Assembly: GCF_040676675.1 (NCBI RefSeq)
Contig: NZ_JBFAPK010000003.1
Location: 124,001-188,000 of the forward strand
Length of the DNA: 64,000 nt
Reading direction: 5' to 3'
Source of the DNA: JBFAPK01 sp040676675
GTDB lineage: Bacteria > Actinomycetota > Actinomycetes > Mycobacteriales > Micromonosporaceae
The notes under the pieces are model-generated. The model was given only the letters and a program-made list of their open reading frames with translations, made no database searches and was not told the DNA's origin. The first letter of the stretch is position 1. The number at the start of each line of letters is the position of its first letter. A program made the position numbers and the translations under genes. Shown piece by piece: positions 7,121 to 14,477 of the stretch.

Positions 7121-7956
7121 AAGAGCTGCTCGGCGTCGTCGAGCAGGGTACCGGCGCGGACGGCCCCGACCTCGCGGTACGTCCGGTCCGCCGCCTCGTG
7201 CACCGCGAGTTCCCGGCGGGCCGCCGCCGCGACCGCCTCCGGATCCGGCGCGTCGCGGGCGCCGGCCATGCCCGGGATGTTCAGCGCGAAGCGCCGCAGC
7301 AGGCGGGCGACCGGCGGGCTGAGCCGGCTCGGGCGCCCGGCGAGCCGGGCCGCCTCCTCGGCGACCCGGATCGCGGCGGTGAGGAAGTCCACCCGGGGAC
7401 TGAGCGGGCCGATGATGCGCCGCTCCAGCGGCCAGGTGGAGACGGCCAGCAGCCCGCGTACGGGCGTGAGGTAGTCCAGCGTCAGCGTGGCGCAGAGGTA
7501 GTACGGCCGGGAGTACGGCGCCGCGCGGAACGAGCGTTCCTCGTCCCGGCGCAGGTGGGTCAGGCGGCCGTGGGCGATCTCCTCGCTGCCGAGGAAGGCC
7601 GTGTGCACCTCGACCAGCAGCTTCGGCGCGGCGGGCACGGAGAGCAGCGTCAGCGCGTGGTGCACCTGCTCGCGTACGGGCAGCATGGCCGCGCCCCGGC
7701 GCCCGCTCGACCGCGGTCTCGGTACGGCGGACTCGACGGTGTCGTCCGGCGCGGTGGAGCCGGCGGCGGTCTCCCGCCCGGCCCCGGCGGTCGAGTCGGC
7801 GAGGGCGGTGACCGCCTCGTCCCAGGCGCGCTCGGCCCGGCGGAGTTCGGCGCGGAGGGCGTTGGCGCGGGCCCGGTCGCCGGCGAGGACGCTGCGCCGC
7901 ACCGTCGCCCGTAGTTCGCCGATGCGGCGCTCGACTTCCTCCACGGGTTCCGCCAC
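7093..7956 (-). CDS. Uncharacterised helical protein, first gene of nuclease operon
   Basis: A 287-residue protein from GTG 7956 (VAEPVEEVERR). A TTG start at 7992 would add 12 residues but would sit inside the palindrome at 7977-7998, so the later start is preferred. Residues 1-50 form a likely coiled coil rich in Glu/Arg (VERRIGELRA, ALRAELRRAERAW). The central part (LPVREQVHHALTLLSVPAAP, then a Gly-Arg-Leu segment) has the feel of a winged helix, but I cannot name the family. There is no catalytic motif or signal peptide. The nuclease gene follows 150 bp downstream on the same strand, and a double operator precedes this gene. A DNA-binding regulator or adaptor for the nuclease is a guess. 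Confidence 0.75.
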   Translation of the reverse strand: MAEPVEEVERRIGELRATVRRSVLAGDRARANALRAELRRAERAWDEAVTALADSTAGAGRETAAGSTAPDDTVESAVPRPRSSGRRGAAMLPVREQVHHALTLLSVPAAPKLLVEVHTAFLGSEEIAHGRLTHLRRDEERSFRAAPYSRPYYLCATLTLDYLTPVRGLLAVSTWPLERRIIGPLSPRVDFLTAAIRVAEEAARLAGRPSRLSPPVARLLRRFALNIPGMAGARDAPDPEAVAAAARRELAVHEAADRTYREVGAVRAGTLLDDAEQLFGRRQPRPD

Positions 7957-7976
7957 CCGAGCAACCGTACAAGTGC

Positions 7977-8014
7977 CGGTGATTGCCAACAATCACCGCC
8001 GATTGTCGAGAATC
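7977..8014. promoter_or_regulatory. Tandem palindromic operator GATTG-N4-CAATC
   Basis: The first site, CGGTGATTG-CCAA-CAATCACCG (7977-7998), is a perfect inverted repeat with 9-bp arms. The second, GATTG-TCGA-GAATC (8001-8014), has the same core with one mismatch. Their centres are 20 bp apart, about two helical turns, so two dimers could bind on the same face. They end 20 bp before the GTG of the nuclease operon and 185 bp before the plus-strand gene at 8200. Confidence 0.72.
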
Positions 8015-8199
8015 CGACGCCGGCTTGCCCGGTCGGGACCGACCGTGCTGTCCGCCCGGGCCGCGTCGAGGGCGCCCGCGCTCACCGTCCGGGCCGCGTC
8101 GAAGGGGGCGACCAGGGCCGCTGGGACAACAATTGACGAAGATAAACGTAGCCGTGAAACTTACCTCCGACATCCGCCCGCTCGGGGAGAGGGGACCTC

Positions 8200-9504
8200 G
8201 TGCATCGACGTACCTGGCTCGTACCCATTGCCGCCACCGCGCTGGCAATGGCGCCGCTCGGCATCGTTTCCGCAGCTCAAGCCGCACCAGCCGCAGCTGT
8301 GCCGACCACCTACTACGTGGACCCGGCGGGCAACGACGCCAACACCGGCACCAGCGCGACCGCGGCCTGGAAGAGCCTGGCCAAGGTGAACGGCTTCGCC
8401 TTCAACCCGGGCGACACCGTGCAGTTCAAGCGCGGCGGCGCCTGGACCGGCACGCTGACGCTGTCCCGCTCGGGCGAGGACGGCAACCCGATCAAGGTCG
8501 CCGCGTACGGCAGCGGGAATCTCCCGAAGATCGGCGGAAACGTCCTCAACTGCGTGCACGTCACCGGCTCGTACTGGTTCATCGGCGACCTGCGCGCGAG
8601 CGGCTGCAACTGGGCCGGCTTCGAACTCGCGGGCCACCACATCGCGCTGGACACGATCCAGGCCGACGCCAACGTGGTGGGGGTCTCCATCGTGGACGGG
8701 TCGAACAACAACGACATCCAGTGGAGCACGATCGTCGACAACAACAAGATGAGCGTGAACACCAAGCCGACCGAGCCGCAGTACGAGGACGACGACTCGG
8801 GCGCCTTCGGCTTCCTGATCCACGGCGACGACAACTACATCGCCCACAACACGGTCAGGGGGCACTTCGCGCCCAGCTACGACTACGTCTACGACGGCGC
8901 CGCGTTCGAGATCGACAACGGCAACCGGAACTGGATCGAGTACAACGTCACCGCCGACAACGAGACCTTCACCGAGCTGGGCCGCAACGGCACCGGCAAG
9001 ACCGCGGACGGCAACGTCTTCGCCTACAACAGCGTCACCTCCTCGAAGTCCCAGGGCTCGTTCCTGGTCACCCGGGGCGCGCAGAGCAACATCGGACCGG
9101 TCACCAACACCGAGGCCGTGAACAACTCGGTCTACCTCCCGGCGGCGAACGGTAACGGCTGGAGCTGCTTCGACGGCTGCAACGCGGGCATCCTGCGGCT
9201 GCGCGGCAACGTGATCCAGGTCGGCGGCAAGACCGGGTACGAGGATTCGTTCGACACCGGCAACCCCGCCGACAGCGCCGACGAGGACCACGGCGTCTAC
9301 CTCGGCAGCCAGACCCAGTTCACCCTCGGGCCGAACTCGGTCTCGGCGAACCCGCTCTTCACCAGCACCACCGACCTGCGGCTCAGGTCGGGCAGCCCGG
9401 CGATCGGCCGCGGCGAGGACTACGGCTGGCGGCAGGACCTCGCCGGCAACTCGCTCGTCGGGCTGAGCCGGTACGACGCCGGGGCGTACCGGTTCCTGGG
9501 CTGA
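8200..9504 (+). CDS. Secreted right-handed beta-helix protein, polysaccharide-lyase-like
   Basis: A 434-residue protein. GTG 8200 follows GGAGAGGGGA. The Sec signal peptide runs to about residue 29 (VSAAQA-AP). The mature part opens with YYVDPAGNDANTGTS and AWKSLAKVN, the usual start of secreted parallel beta-helix (pectate lyase-like) proteins. Repeated N/G/D-rich turns follow (NNNDIQWSTIVDNN, NYIAHNTVRG, NWIEYNVTADN). The fold suggests binding or lysis of an acidic polysaccharide; catalytic residues cannot be assigned by eye. A TTGACG at 8133-8138 may be a -35 element. The gene stands alone between the nuclease operon (divergent) and a channel gene. The extracellular location is firm, the substrate unknown. 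Confidence 0.85.
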   Translation: MHRRTWLVPIAATALAMAPLGIVSAAQAAPAAAVPTTYYVDPAGNDANTGTSATAAWKSLAKVNGFAFNPGDTVQFKRGGAWTGTLTLSRSGEDGNPIKVAAYGSGNLPKIGGNVLNCVHVTGSYWFIGDLRASGCNWAGFELAGHHIALDTIQADANVVGVSIVDGSNNNDIQWSTIVDNNKMSVNTKPTEPQYEDDDSGAFGFLIHGDDNYIAHNTVRGHFAPSYDYVYDGAAFEIDNGNRNWIEYNVTADNETFTELGRNGTGKTADGNVFAYNSVTSSKSQGSFLVTRGAQSNIGPVTNTEAVNNSVYLPAANGNGWSCFDGCNAGILRLRGNVIQVGGKTGYEDSFDTGNPADSADEDHGVYLGSQTQFTLGPNSVSANPLFTSTTDLRLRSGSPAIGRGEDYGWRQDLAGNSLVGLSRYDAGAYRFLG

Positions 9505-9623
9505 CCCGCTCGGCGAACAACCTGTGAAACATCCGGCGGCGCGCGGACATCCCGTGCGCCGCCGGTTCGTACGCCCGTAGGCTCCCCGCCGGGAAAGTAC
9601 ATCCATTGGGGAGTGTTTACGCC

Positions 9624-10694
9624 GTGAACGAGGTTCCGGCCGCCGTCAGGACACGCGTGGCCAGCTGGTGTACGAGGACCGTCGGCGCCGATTGGTTCAA
9701 CGCCGCGTCGTTCGGCGTGATCATCGTCAACGCGGTCATGCTGGGCCTGGAGACGTACGACCGGGCGGTCGAGCGGGCCGGCACCGTGCTGGTCGCCATC
9801 GAGTACGCCTGCCTCGCCTGCTTCGCGATCGAGCTGCTGCTGCGCTTCGGCGCGCACCTCACCGCGCCACGCGGGTTCCTGCGGGACGGCTGGAACATCT
9901 TCGACCTGTTGATCGTCTGCGCGCCGCTGCTGCCCGGCGTACGGGAGAACGTCAGCCTGCTGCGGCTGGCCCGGCTCGCCCGCATCGTCCGCGCGATCCG
10001 GCTCTTCCCGAGCCTGCGGGTCATCATCGGCGGCGTGCTGCGCAGCCTCCCCGGGCTGGGCAGCTTCCTGTTGATCGCCACGCTCACCATCTACCTGTAC
10101 GCGATGGTGGGCTGGATGGCGTTCGGCGACGCCTACCCCGACAGGTACGGCACCGTCGGCCAGGCGATGCTCACGCTCTTCCTGCTGCTCTCGCTGGACG
10201 GGGTGACGGACGCGCTGGAGGCGGGGCGGCTCGTCTCGGACTGGGCCATCGTCTACTACGCCTCGTACATCGTGGTGGCGTCGTACCTGCTCACGAACCT
10301 GCTGATCGGCATCGTGCTGAAGGCGCTGGAGGAGGCCCACCTGGCGGAACAGCCCGGCCCGTCCGCCGCCGGCCCCGGTACCGGCCCCGGTACGCCACCG
10401 GGCCCGGTCCCGGCTCCGGCACCGGCCGGGCCGCCGGGGACCGCCGTCGGTGCCGCGACCGCGCCGGCCGGGACGCCGGTCGCCGCGGTGGCGGCGACCG
10501 CGCGGTCCGGCGCGGCGGAGGCGGCGGACCCGGAGAGCATCGGCAACCGGCTCCGCGACCTGCGGGCGGCGCTGGAGGCGCTGGAGGCGGAGCTGGCCCG
10601 GCAGCAGCGGGCCGACCCGCCCGGGCGTCCGGGCGGAAAGTCCGGGGGCCGGCGGTCCAAGGGGCGGCGCACGGCGGCCAACGCGCACGGCTGA
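9624..10694 (+). CDS. Six-helix voltage-gated cation channel-like protein
   Basis: A 356-residue protein from GTG 9624, with GGGGAG 10 nt upstream; a TTG at 9606 is in frame but less likely. S1 (about 25-43), S2 (57-78), S3 (90-103), an S4 with five Arg at every third position (RLARLARIVRAIR), S5, pore loop and S6 are visible. This is the NaChBac-like single-repeat plan, working as a tetramer. The pore reads LLSLDGVTD at 188-196 where NaChBac has TLESWAS: Asp replaces the filter Glu and the Trp is missing. After S6 comes a Pro/Ala linker, then ESIGNRLRDLRAALEALEAE, a likely tetramerising coiled coil, then a basic tail. Ion selectivity cannot be told from sequence. Confidence 0.88.
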   Translation: MNEVPAAVRTRVASWCTRTVGADWFNAASFGVIIVNAVMLGLETYDRAVERAGTVLVAIEYACLACFAIELLLRFGAHLTAPRGFLRDGWNIFDLLIVCAPLLPGVRENVSLLRLARLARIVRAIRLFPSLRVIIGGVLRSLPGLGSFLLIATLTIYLYAMVGWMAFGDAYPDRYGTVGQAMLTLFLLLSLDGVTDALEAGRLVSDWAIVYYASYIVVASYLLTNLLIGIVLKALEEAHLAEQPGPSAAGPGTGPGTPPGPVPAPAPAGPPGTAVGAATAPAGTPVAAVAATARSGAAEAADPESIGNRLRDLRAALEALEAELARQQRADPPGRPGGKSGGRRSKGRRTAANAHG

Positions 10695-10790
10695 CCCCCG
10701 CCGCCCGATGCGGGCGTGCGCCGACCGCCATCGGGCGGCCGGGGCGCGGACCGGGGCGTTTGCACCGGTCCGGCCCGGGTACCGAGCGGC

Positions 10791-11009
10791 ATGGGTAAGC
10801 AGAAGAGCAAGGGCCAGGAACGCGGGGCCGCCGAGGAGCAGAGCGACGTGCCGATGACGCAGACCGAGATGCGGGCCAACGAGCGCCCGCCGAGCGACCC
10901 GGGGGCGCGGACCGAGACCGTCGACGACGCCTCCGGCGTGGCCGGCGGCGCGTCCGGCAGCAGCGGCGGCGGGGCGAGCACTCCCGGCCACCCGGACAGC
11001 CGCTCCTGA
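10791..11009 (+). CDS. Small hydrophilic protein, unknown function
   Basis: A 72-residue frame starting MGKQKSKGQE at ATG 10791. It is rich in Gly, Ser, Glu and Pro and ends in Gly/Ser-rich sequence, so it is probably disordered. Codon third positions are GC-rich as expected for real genes here. No good ribosome binding site is visible (ACCGAGCGGC). A hairpin terminator follows at 11058. It has no recognised domain and could be a small stress-type protein; the function is unknown. Confidence 0.6.
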   Translation: MGKQKSKGQERGAAEEQSDVPMTQTEMRANERPPSDPGARTETVDDASGVAGGASGSSGGGASTPGHPDSRS

Positions 11010-11057
11010 ACCCGGGCCGACGGCGGCATACCCGACCTCGGTGGGTGGAGCGACGTC

Positions 11058-11087
11058 GGCGGCCCGACGCCGAAGCGTCGGGCCGCC
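11058..11087. terminator. Hairpin terminator between convergent genes
   Basis: GGCGGCCCGACGC, loop CGAA, then the exact complement: a 13-bp perfect stem with a tetraloop. It sits between the plus-strand gene ending at 11009 and the minus-strand gene ending at 11126 and could serve both. Confidence 0.8.
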
Positions 11088-11125
11088 GGGCCGGGTCGGT
11101 GCGGGTCGGTACGCCTTCGTGCGGG

Positions 11126-12373
11126 TCAGTACGCCGAGGCGCGCACCGCGAAGACCGAGCGGCTGCCGGCGTACTCGGTCAGCGACCAGAGCTGGTCCTT
11201 GGCCTTCCAGTAGGAGAGGTCCTCCGGGCCGATCGGCAGGGTGTCGGTGTGCATCACCACCGAGCCGCCCGGGGTGTAGGTGGCCAGGTCACCCTTGTTG
11301 CCCGAGCCGTCGCTGGTGGAGAGGTAGAACTTGCCGTTGATGGCCGTACCGCCCTGCATGCTGGTGACCGAGAGGTCGTACGCCTCGGTGCCGTGCACGT
11401 AGCCGTCGTCGGAGGCGGTCAGCATGCGGGTGGTGTAGTCGATCGGGAAGCGGACGACCCGGGTGCCGGTGCCCGGGTTGGCGTACTCGCCGACGATGAC
11501 GCTGTCCGGGGTGCTGGTGCGGTCCAGGGCCGCGAACGAGAACGTCAGGTTCGCGTAGCCGCCGGTGGTGGAGCGGGCGTACGAGAGCGCCTGGGGCAGC
11601 ACGTACTTGTAGCCGTACGCCTGGTAGCTGCCGTCGCTCTGCAGGCCGATCACGTCGCCGTTGCTGGTGCTGGTCTGCCAGATGTGGCGCATGTCGAAGA
11701 CCCGGAAGCCGGCGCTGGTCGAGGCGACGTAGAGGTAGTAGCCGTACCAGAACATGCCACCGGCGTGCAGGTTGATCGGCCGGAACGAGACCTTGCCGTC
11801 GCTGCGGGTGTACGGCTCCACCAGCAGCACGTGCCGGTAGGTCGGGGCGGACGGCGTCGAGTAGTCCACGAAGGAGACGCGTACCCCGCGGTCGATGCCG
11901 TCGGAGCCGTCGTCGTACCAGCTCACCAGGAGCGCGGTGGCCCCCTCGTACGTGCCGGCGTCGTACGCGTCGGCCGTGCTGGTGATCGCCTGCGGGATCC
12001 AGTACGTCACGTTGTTGTCGCCGCTGTTCCAGCAGAACGACGCGACGCGGTTCGAGGCGCTCGGCGAGCAGGCGGTGGCGACGCGGTTCCCGTCGGCCAC
12101 CACGGCCGGAACTGTGACGTTGGGCAGCGCCGCGTCGAGGTCGTCGATCAGCGACGAGTACGAGCTGGCCTGGAGTCGGAAGTTCGCAGCCGTGAGGGTC
12201 GCCGCCGCGGCGGCCATCGGGGCCGGGTCCACCGCTTCGCCCGCCCCGGTGGCCTCGTCGACGCCGACGGAGGGGCCGGCCGTGGACGGGGCGGGCCGCG
12301 CCCAGGCCGGACCGGCGGCCGCGCCGAGCAGGGTGACCGCCAGCGCGGAGATGAGTAGTGCCCGTGGTGCCAC
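11126..12373 (-). CDS. Secreted protein, probable beta-propeller, unknown function
   Basis: A 415-residue protein. GTG 12373 is preceded by GGGAGGA five bases away. A Sec signal peptide is clear (MAPRALLISALAVTLLGAAA, cleavage near PAWA-RP). The mature part has repeated beta motifs with aromatic blocks (YYLYVASTSAGFRVFDM, GKFYLSTSDGSGNKGDL) and ends in FAVRASAY, suggesting a propeller-type fold. I do not recognise a catalytic motif. Two Cys (CSPSASN and FCWNSG) may form a disulphide. It is transcribed from a likely promoter with an A/T tract at 12438-12462. An extracellular binding or carbohydrate-related role is possible but not shown. Confidence 0.78.
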   Translation of the reverse strand: MAPRALLISALAVTLLGAAAGPAWARPAPSTAGPSVGVDEATGAGEAVDPAPMAAAAATLTAANFRLQASSYSSLIDDLDAALPNVTVPAVVADGNRVATACSPSASNRVASFCWNSGDNNVTYWIPQAITSTADAYDAGTYEGATALLVSWYDDGSDGIDRGVRVSFVDYSTPSAPTYRHVLLVEPYTRSDGKVSFRPINLHAGGMFWYGYYLYVASTSAGFRVFDMRHIWQTSTSNGDVIGLQSDGSYQAYGYKYVLPQALSYARSTTGGYANLTFSFAALDRTSTPDSVIVGEYANPGTGTRVVRFPIDYTTRMLTASDDGYVHGTEAYDLSVTSMQGGTAINGKFYLSTSDGSGNKGDLATYTPGGSVVMHTDTLPIGPEDLSYWKAKDQLWSLTEYAGSRSVFAVRASAY

Positions 12374-12437
12374 GGATCCTCCCTAGGACGAGTGGGATCA
12401 ACTCGATCACTGGGACGATCGGCCCGGCAGGCAGGCA

Positions 12438-12462
12438 TGTCAATGCGGCGTGCAAAAATTTT
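12438..12462 (-). promoter_or_regulatory. TTGACA -35 with A/T-tract (UP-like) upstream
   Basis: On the minus strand TTGACA occupies 12443-12438, with AAAAATTTTT just upstream (12453-12462) inside a near-palindrome TGC-A5T5-C-GCA. The -10 hexamer 17 bp on (GATCGT) is weak. The A/T run is very unusual for this DNA and would suit an UP element or a repressor site for the secreted protein at 11126-12373. Confidence 0.45.
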
Positions 12463-12575
12463 TCGCAAAGCTTAGAAGAAAGGTCACCTTCTTCCAATCC
12501 CCGGCGGTCGCGCGCGGTACGGCCGCCGCCACCGCTCAGCCGGACCGGCCGGGCACACCGCACGCGCGCGCCGCC

Positions 12576-12941
12576 TCAGCGGGCCCGGCGCTCCGGGTGC
12601 GCCCGGTTCCAGACCCGCATCCGCTCCGGGTAGCCCACCCGGGCCGCCTCGTAGAGCGGCACCGCGCGGCGGGTGGCGATCCGGTACGCCACCTGCGGGG
12701 AGCCGGTACGGCGCCGGATCCACTCGCCGTCGTGCGCGATGGCGACGACCGTGGTGTCGGTGGCCGTCGTCTCCGGTTCGAGGTACAGCTCGACGCCGCG
12801 CCGGCTCGCGATGAACGCCTCCAGCCCCGCCAGGTCCTCGGCGGTCGCCTCGCGATCCAGTTTCGTCGGGGTGCCGGAGTTGGCGGCCCGCGACCGCCCG
12901 AACAGTTGGGCGGCCCGGGGCCGCCGGAAGCGCCAGCCCAT
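12576..12941 (-). CDS. Conserved-type hypothetical protein, 121 aa
   Basis: Starts at ATG 12941 (MGWRFRRPRAAQLFG) with AAGGA just upstream; the longer frame to 13100 lacks support. The protein has a basic N-terminus, then mixed alpha/beta sequence with LEAFIASRRGVELYLEPET and TTVVAIAHDGEWIRR, and ends Arg-rich. There are no signal peptide, membrane helix or known motif. It is isolated between two minus-strand units. Probably a real small cytoplasmic protein of unknown role. Confidence 0.65.
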   Translation of the reverse strand: MGWRFRRPRAAQLFGRSRAANSGTPTKLDREATAEDLAGLEAFIASRRGVELYLEPETTATDTTVVAIAHDGEWIRRRTGSPQVAYRIATRRAVPLYEAARVGYPERMRVWNRAHPERRAR

Positions 12942-13115
12942 GATCCTTCTTTCTCCGCTGCGAGGTGCTGCCCGGTACGAGAAGGGCGCCCGGCGAGAAG
13001 GGTGGGCTCGCCGGACGCCGTTGCATCCATTGGAGCACCGCCGGCTGGGAGGAAGCTGGGCGGCGAGTGCGAAGAAGTTGTGCGGGCATGATCCCGGCAA
13101 ACGGGAAGGCCGGCC

Positions 13116-14477
13116 CTAATCCGCCTGTACGCCGTGCAACGCCTCGGTGAGCCGGTCGGCGGCCCCCTCGGGCAATTCCCCGTTGTCGTCCAGCGCCCGG
13201 TTGACCTCGCGCCGGAGCACCTCGCTGAAGAGGGAGTAGTGCCGGGTGTCCGGACGGAGCCGGGCCTGTTCGATCGCCTCGAGCAGGATCTCCGCGTACT
13301 GGTAGTTCTTGATCACCTCGCGGTCCCGGTAGACGATCTCGCGGGTCGCCGCGAAACCGCCGCGCTCGAAGAGGATCTGCTGGCTGCGTGGGCTGGTGAG
13401 GAACTCGATCAGCTTCTGGGCGGCGCGGGGATGCTTGGAACCGGCCGCGATGGCGAGGTTCTGTCCACCGAGGACGCTGCCGCCCGGCAGCGGGGCGATG
13501 CCGAAGTCCAGCGGCTTCGGCGAGTCGCCCCGGACCAGGTTCAGGTACGCCACCGGCCAGTTCCGCATGAAGATCACCTTGCCGTCGCGGAACGCCTGCG
13601 TCGCCTCGGTCTCCATGAAGCCGCGCGACGCCGGCAGGACGAGCGGGTACGGCCGCTGGCGCAGCCCGGTGGCCAGCCGCTTCAGCGCCGCCCTCCCCTG
13701 CGGTTCGTCGATCACCACCCGGCCGTCCCGGACCACCTCGCCACCGGCGGCCCAGACCGCCTCGAAGACGTTCACCGACTCGCCCTCGTAGTCCCCCAGC
13801 TGGCCGGTGTAGCCGGCCTCCAGGGTGCCCCGCCGGGCCGGGTCGCCGAGCACGCCGCGCGCGGCGTCGTCGACCGCCTGCCAGCTCGACAGGTCCGGGT
13901 CGTCGTCGGGAACGTCCGGCTTGTCGCCGAGCAGGTCACGGCGGTAGTAGAGCAGGCCCGCGTCGGTGTTGAACGGCAGGCCCCACAGCTTGCCGTCCCG
14001 CTCGCAGGTGGCCAACGGCTGCCTCAGGAACCCGTCGAGGTCGAGGCCGTCGCGCGTCAGCGGCCGCAGGTAGCCGGACTCGGCGAACTCGGCCATCCAC
14101 GTGACGTCCAGGTTGTAGATGTCGACGCCCGCGCCGCCGGCCTGCGCCCGGCCGAGCATGCCCGCCCGGATCTGGTCCGCGCCGCCCCTGATCGGCTGGA
14201 TCTCCGCGCTCATCCGGTCCCCGTACAGGGCGTTCCACTGCCGGATCAGCTCGTCGCGCTGGCCGCCGAAGCCGTCGTCGACCCCGCTGGAGATGACCAG
14301 GTGGATCTTGCCTGGCTCCACGCCGTCGGGCGCCGGCCGGGGCAGCAGCGTACCGGCCAGGAGCGTGAGCACCACCCCGAGCGCGGTACCGGCGACCAGG
14401 CCGGCGAGCCCGCGCCGGCGGCGTATCAGGGCCCCGGCCGGTCCGATCGCGTTCGCGGCCCACCTCGGTGCTCTCAT
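13116..14477 (-). CDS. Membrane-anchored solute-binding-type protein (sugar ABC SBP family)
   Basis: A 453-residue protein starting at ATG 14477, overlapping the upstream stop (ATGA). An N-terminal transmembrane anchor (GLAGLVAGTALGVVLTLLAG) replaces the usual lipoprotein signal; there is no lipobox Cys. The rest is a family-1 type extracellular binding protein: IHLVISSGVDDGFGGQRDEL, VDIYNLDVTWMAEFA, GKLWGLPFNTDAGLLYYRRD, VIFMRNWPVAYLN and ALDDNGELPEGAADRL fit sugar-binding proteins of ABC importers. No permease or ATPase gene is adjacent. It is translationally coupled to a VWA protein that also has a binding-protein-like domain, so this pair may form a sensing or assembly unit rather than a transporter. 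Confidence 0.85.
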   Translation of the reverse strand: MRAPRWAANAIGPAGALIRRRRGLAGLVAGTALGVVLTLLAGTLLPRPAPDGVEPGKIHLVISSGVDDGFGGQRDELIRQWNALYGDRMSAEIQPIRGGADQIRAGMLGRAQAGGAGVDIYNLDVTWMAEFAESGYLRPLTRDGLDLDGFLRQPLATCERDGKLWGLPFNTDAGLLYYRRDLLGDKPDVPDDDPDLSSWQAVDDAARGVLGDPARRGTLEAGYTGQLGDYEGESVNVFEAVWAAGGEVVRDGRVVIDEPQGRAALKRLATGLRQRPYPLVLPASRGFMETEATQAFRDGKVIFMRNWPVAYLNLVRGDSPKPLDFGIAPLPGGSVLGGQNLAIAAGSKHPRAAQKLIEFLTSPRSQQILFERGGFAATREIVYRDREVIKNYQYAEILLEAIEQARLRPDTRHYSLFSEVLRREVNRALDDNGELPEGAADRLTEALHGVQAD

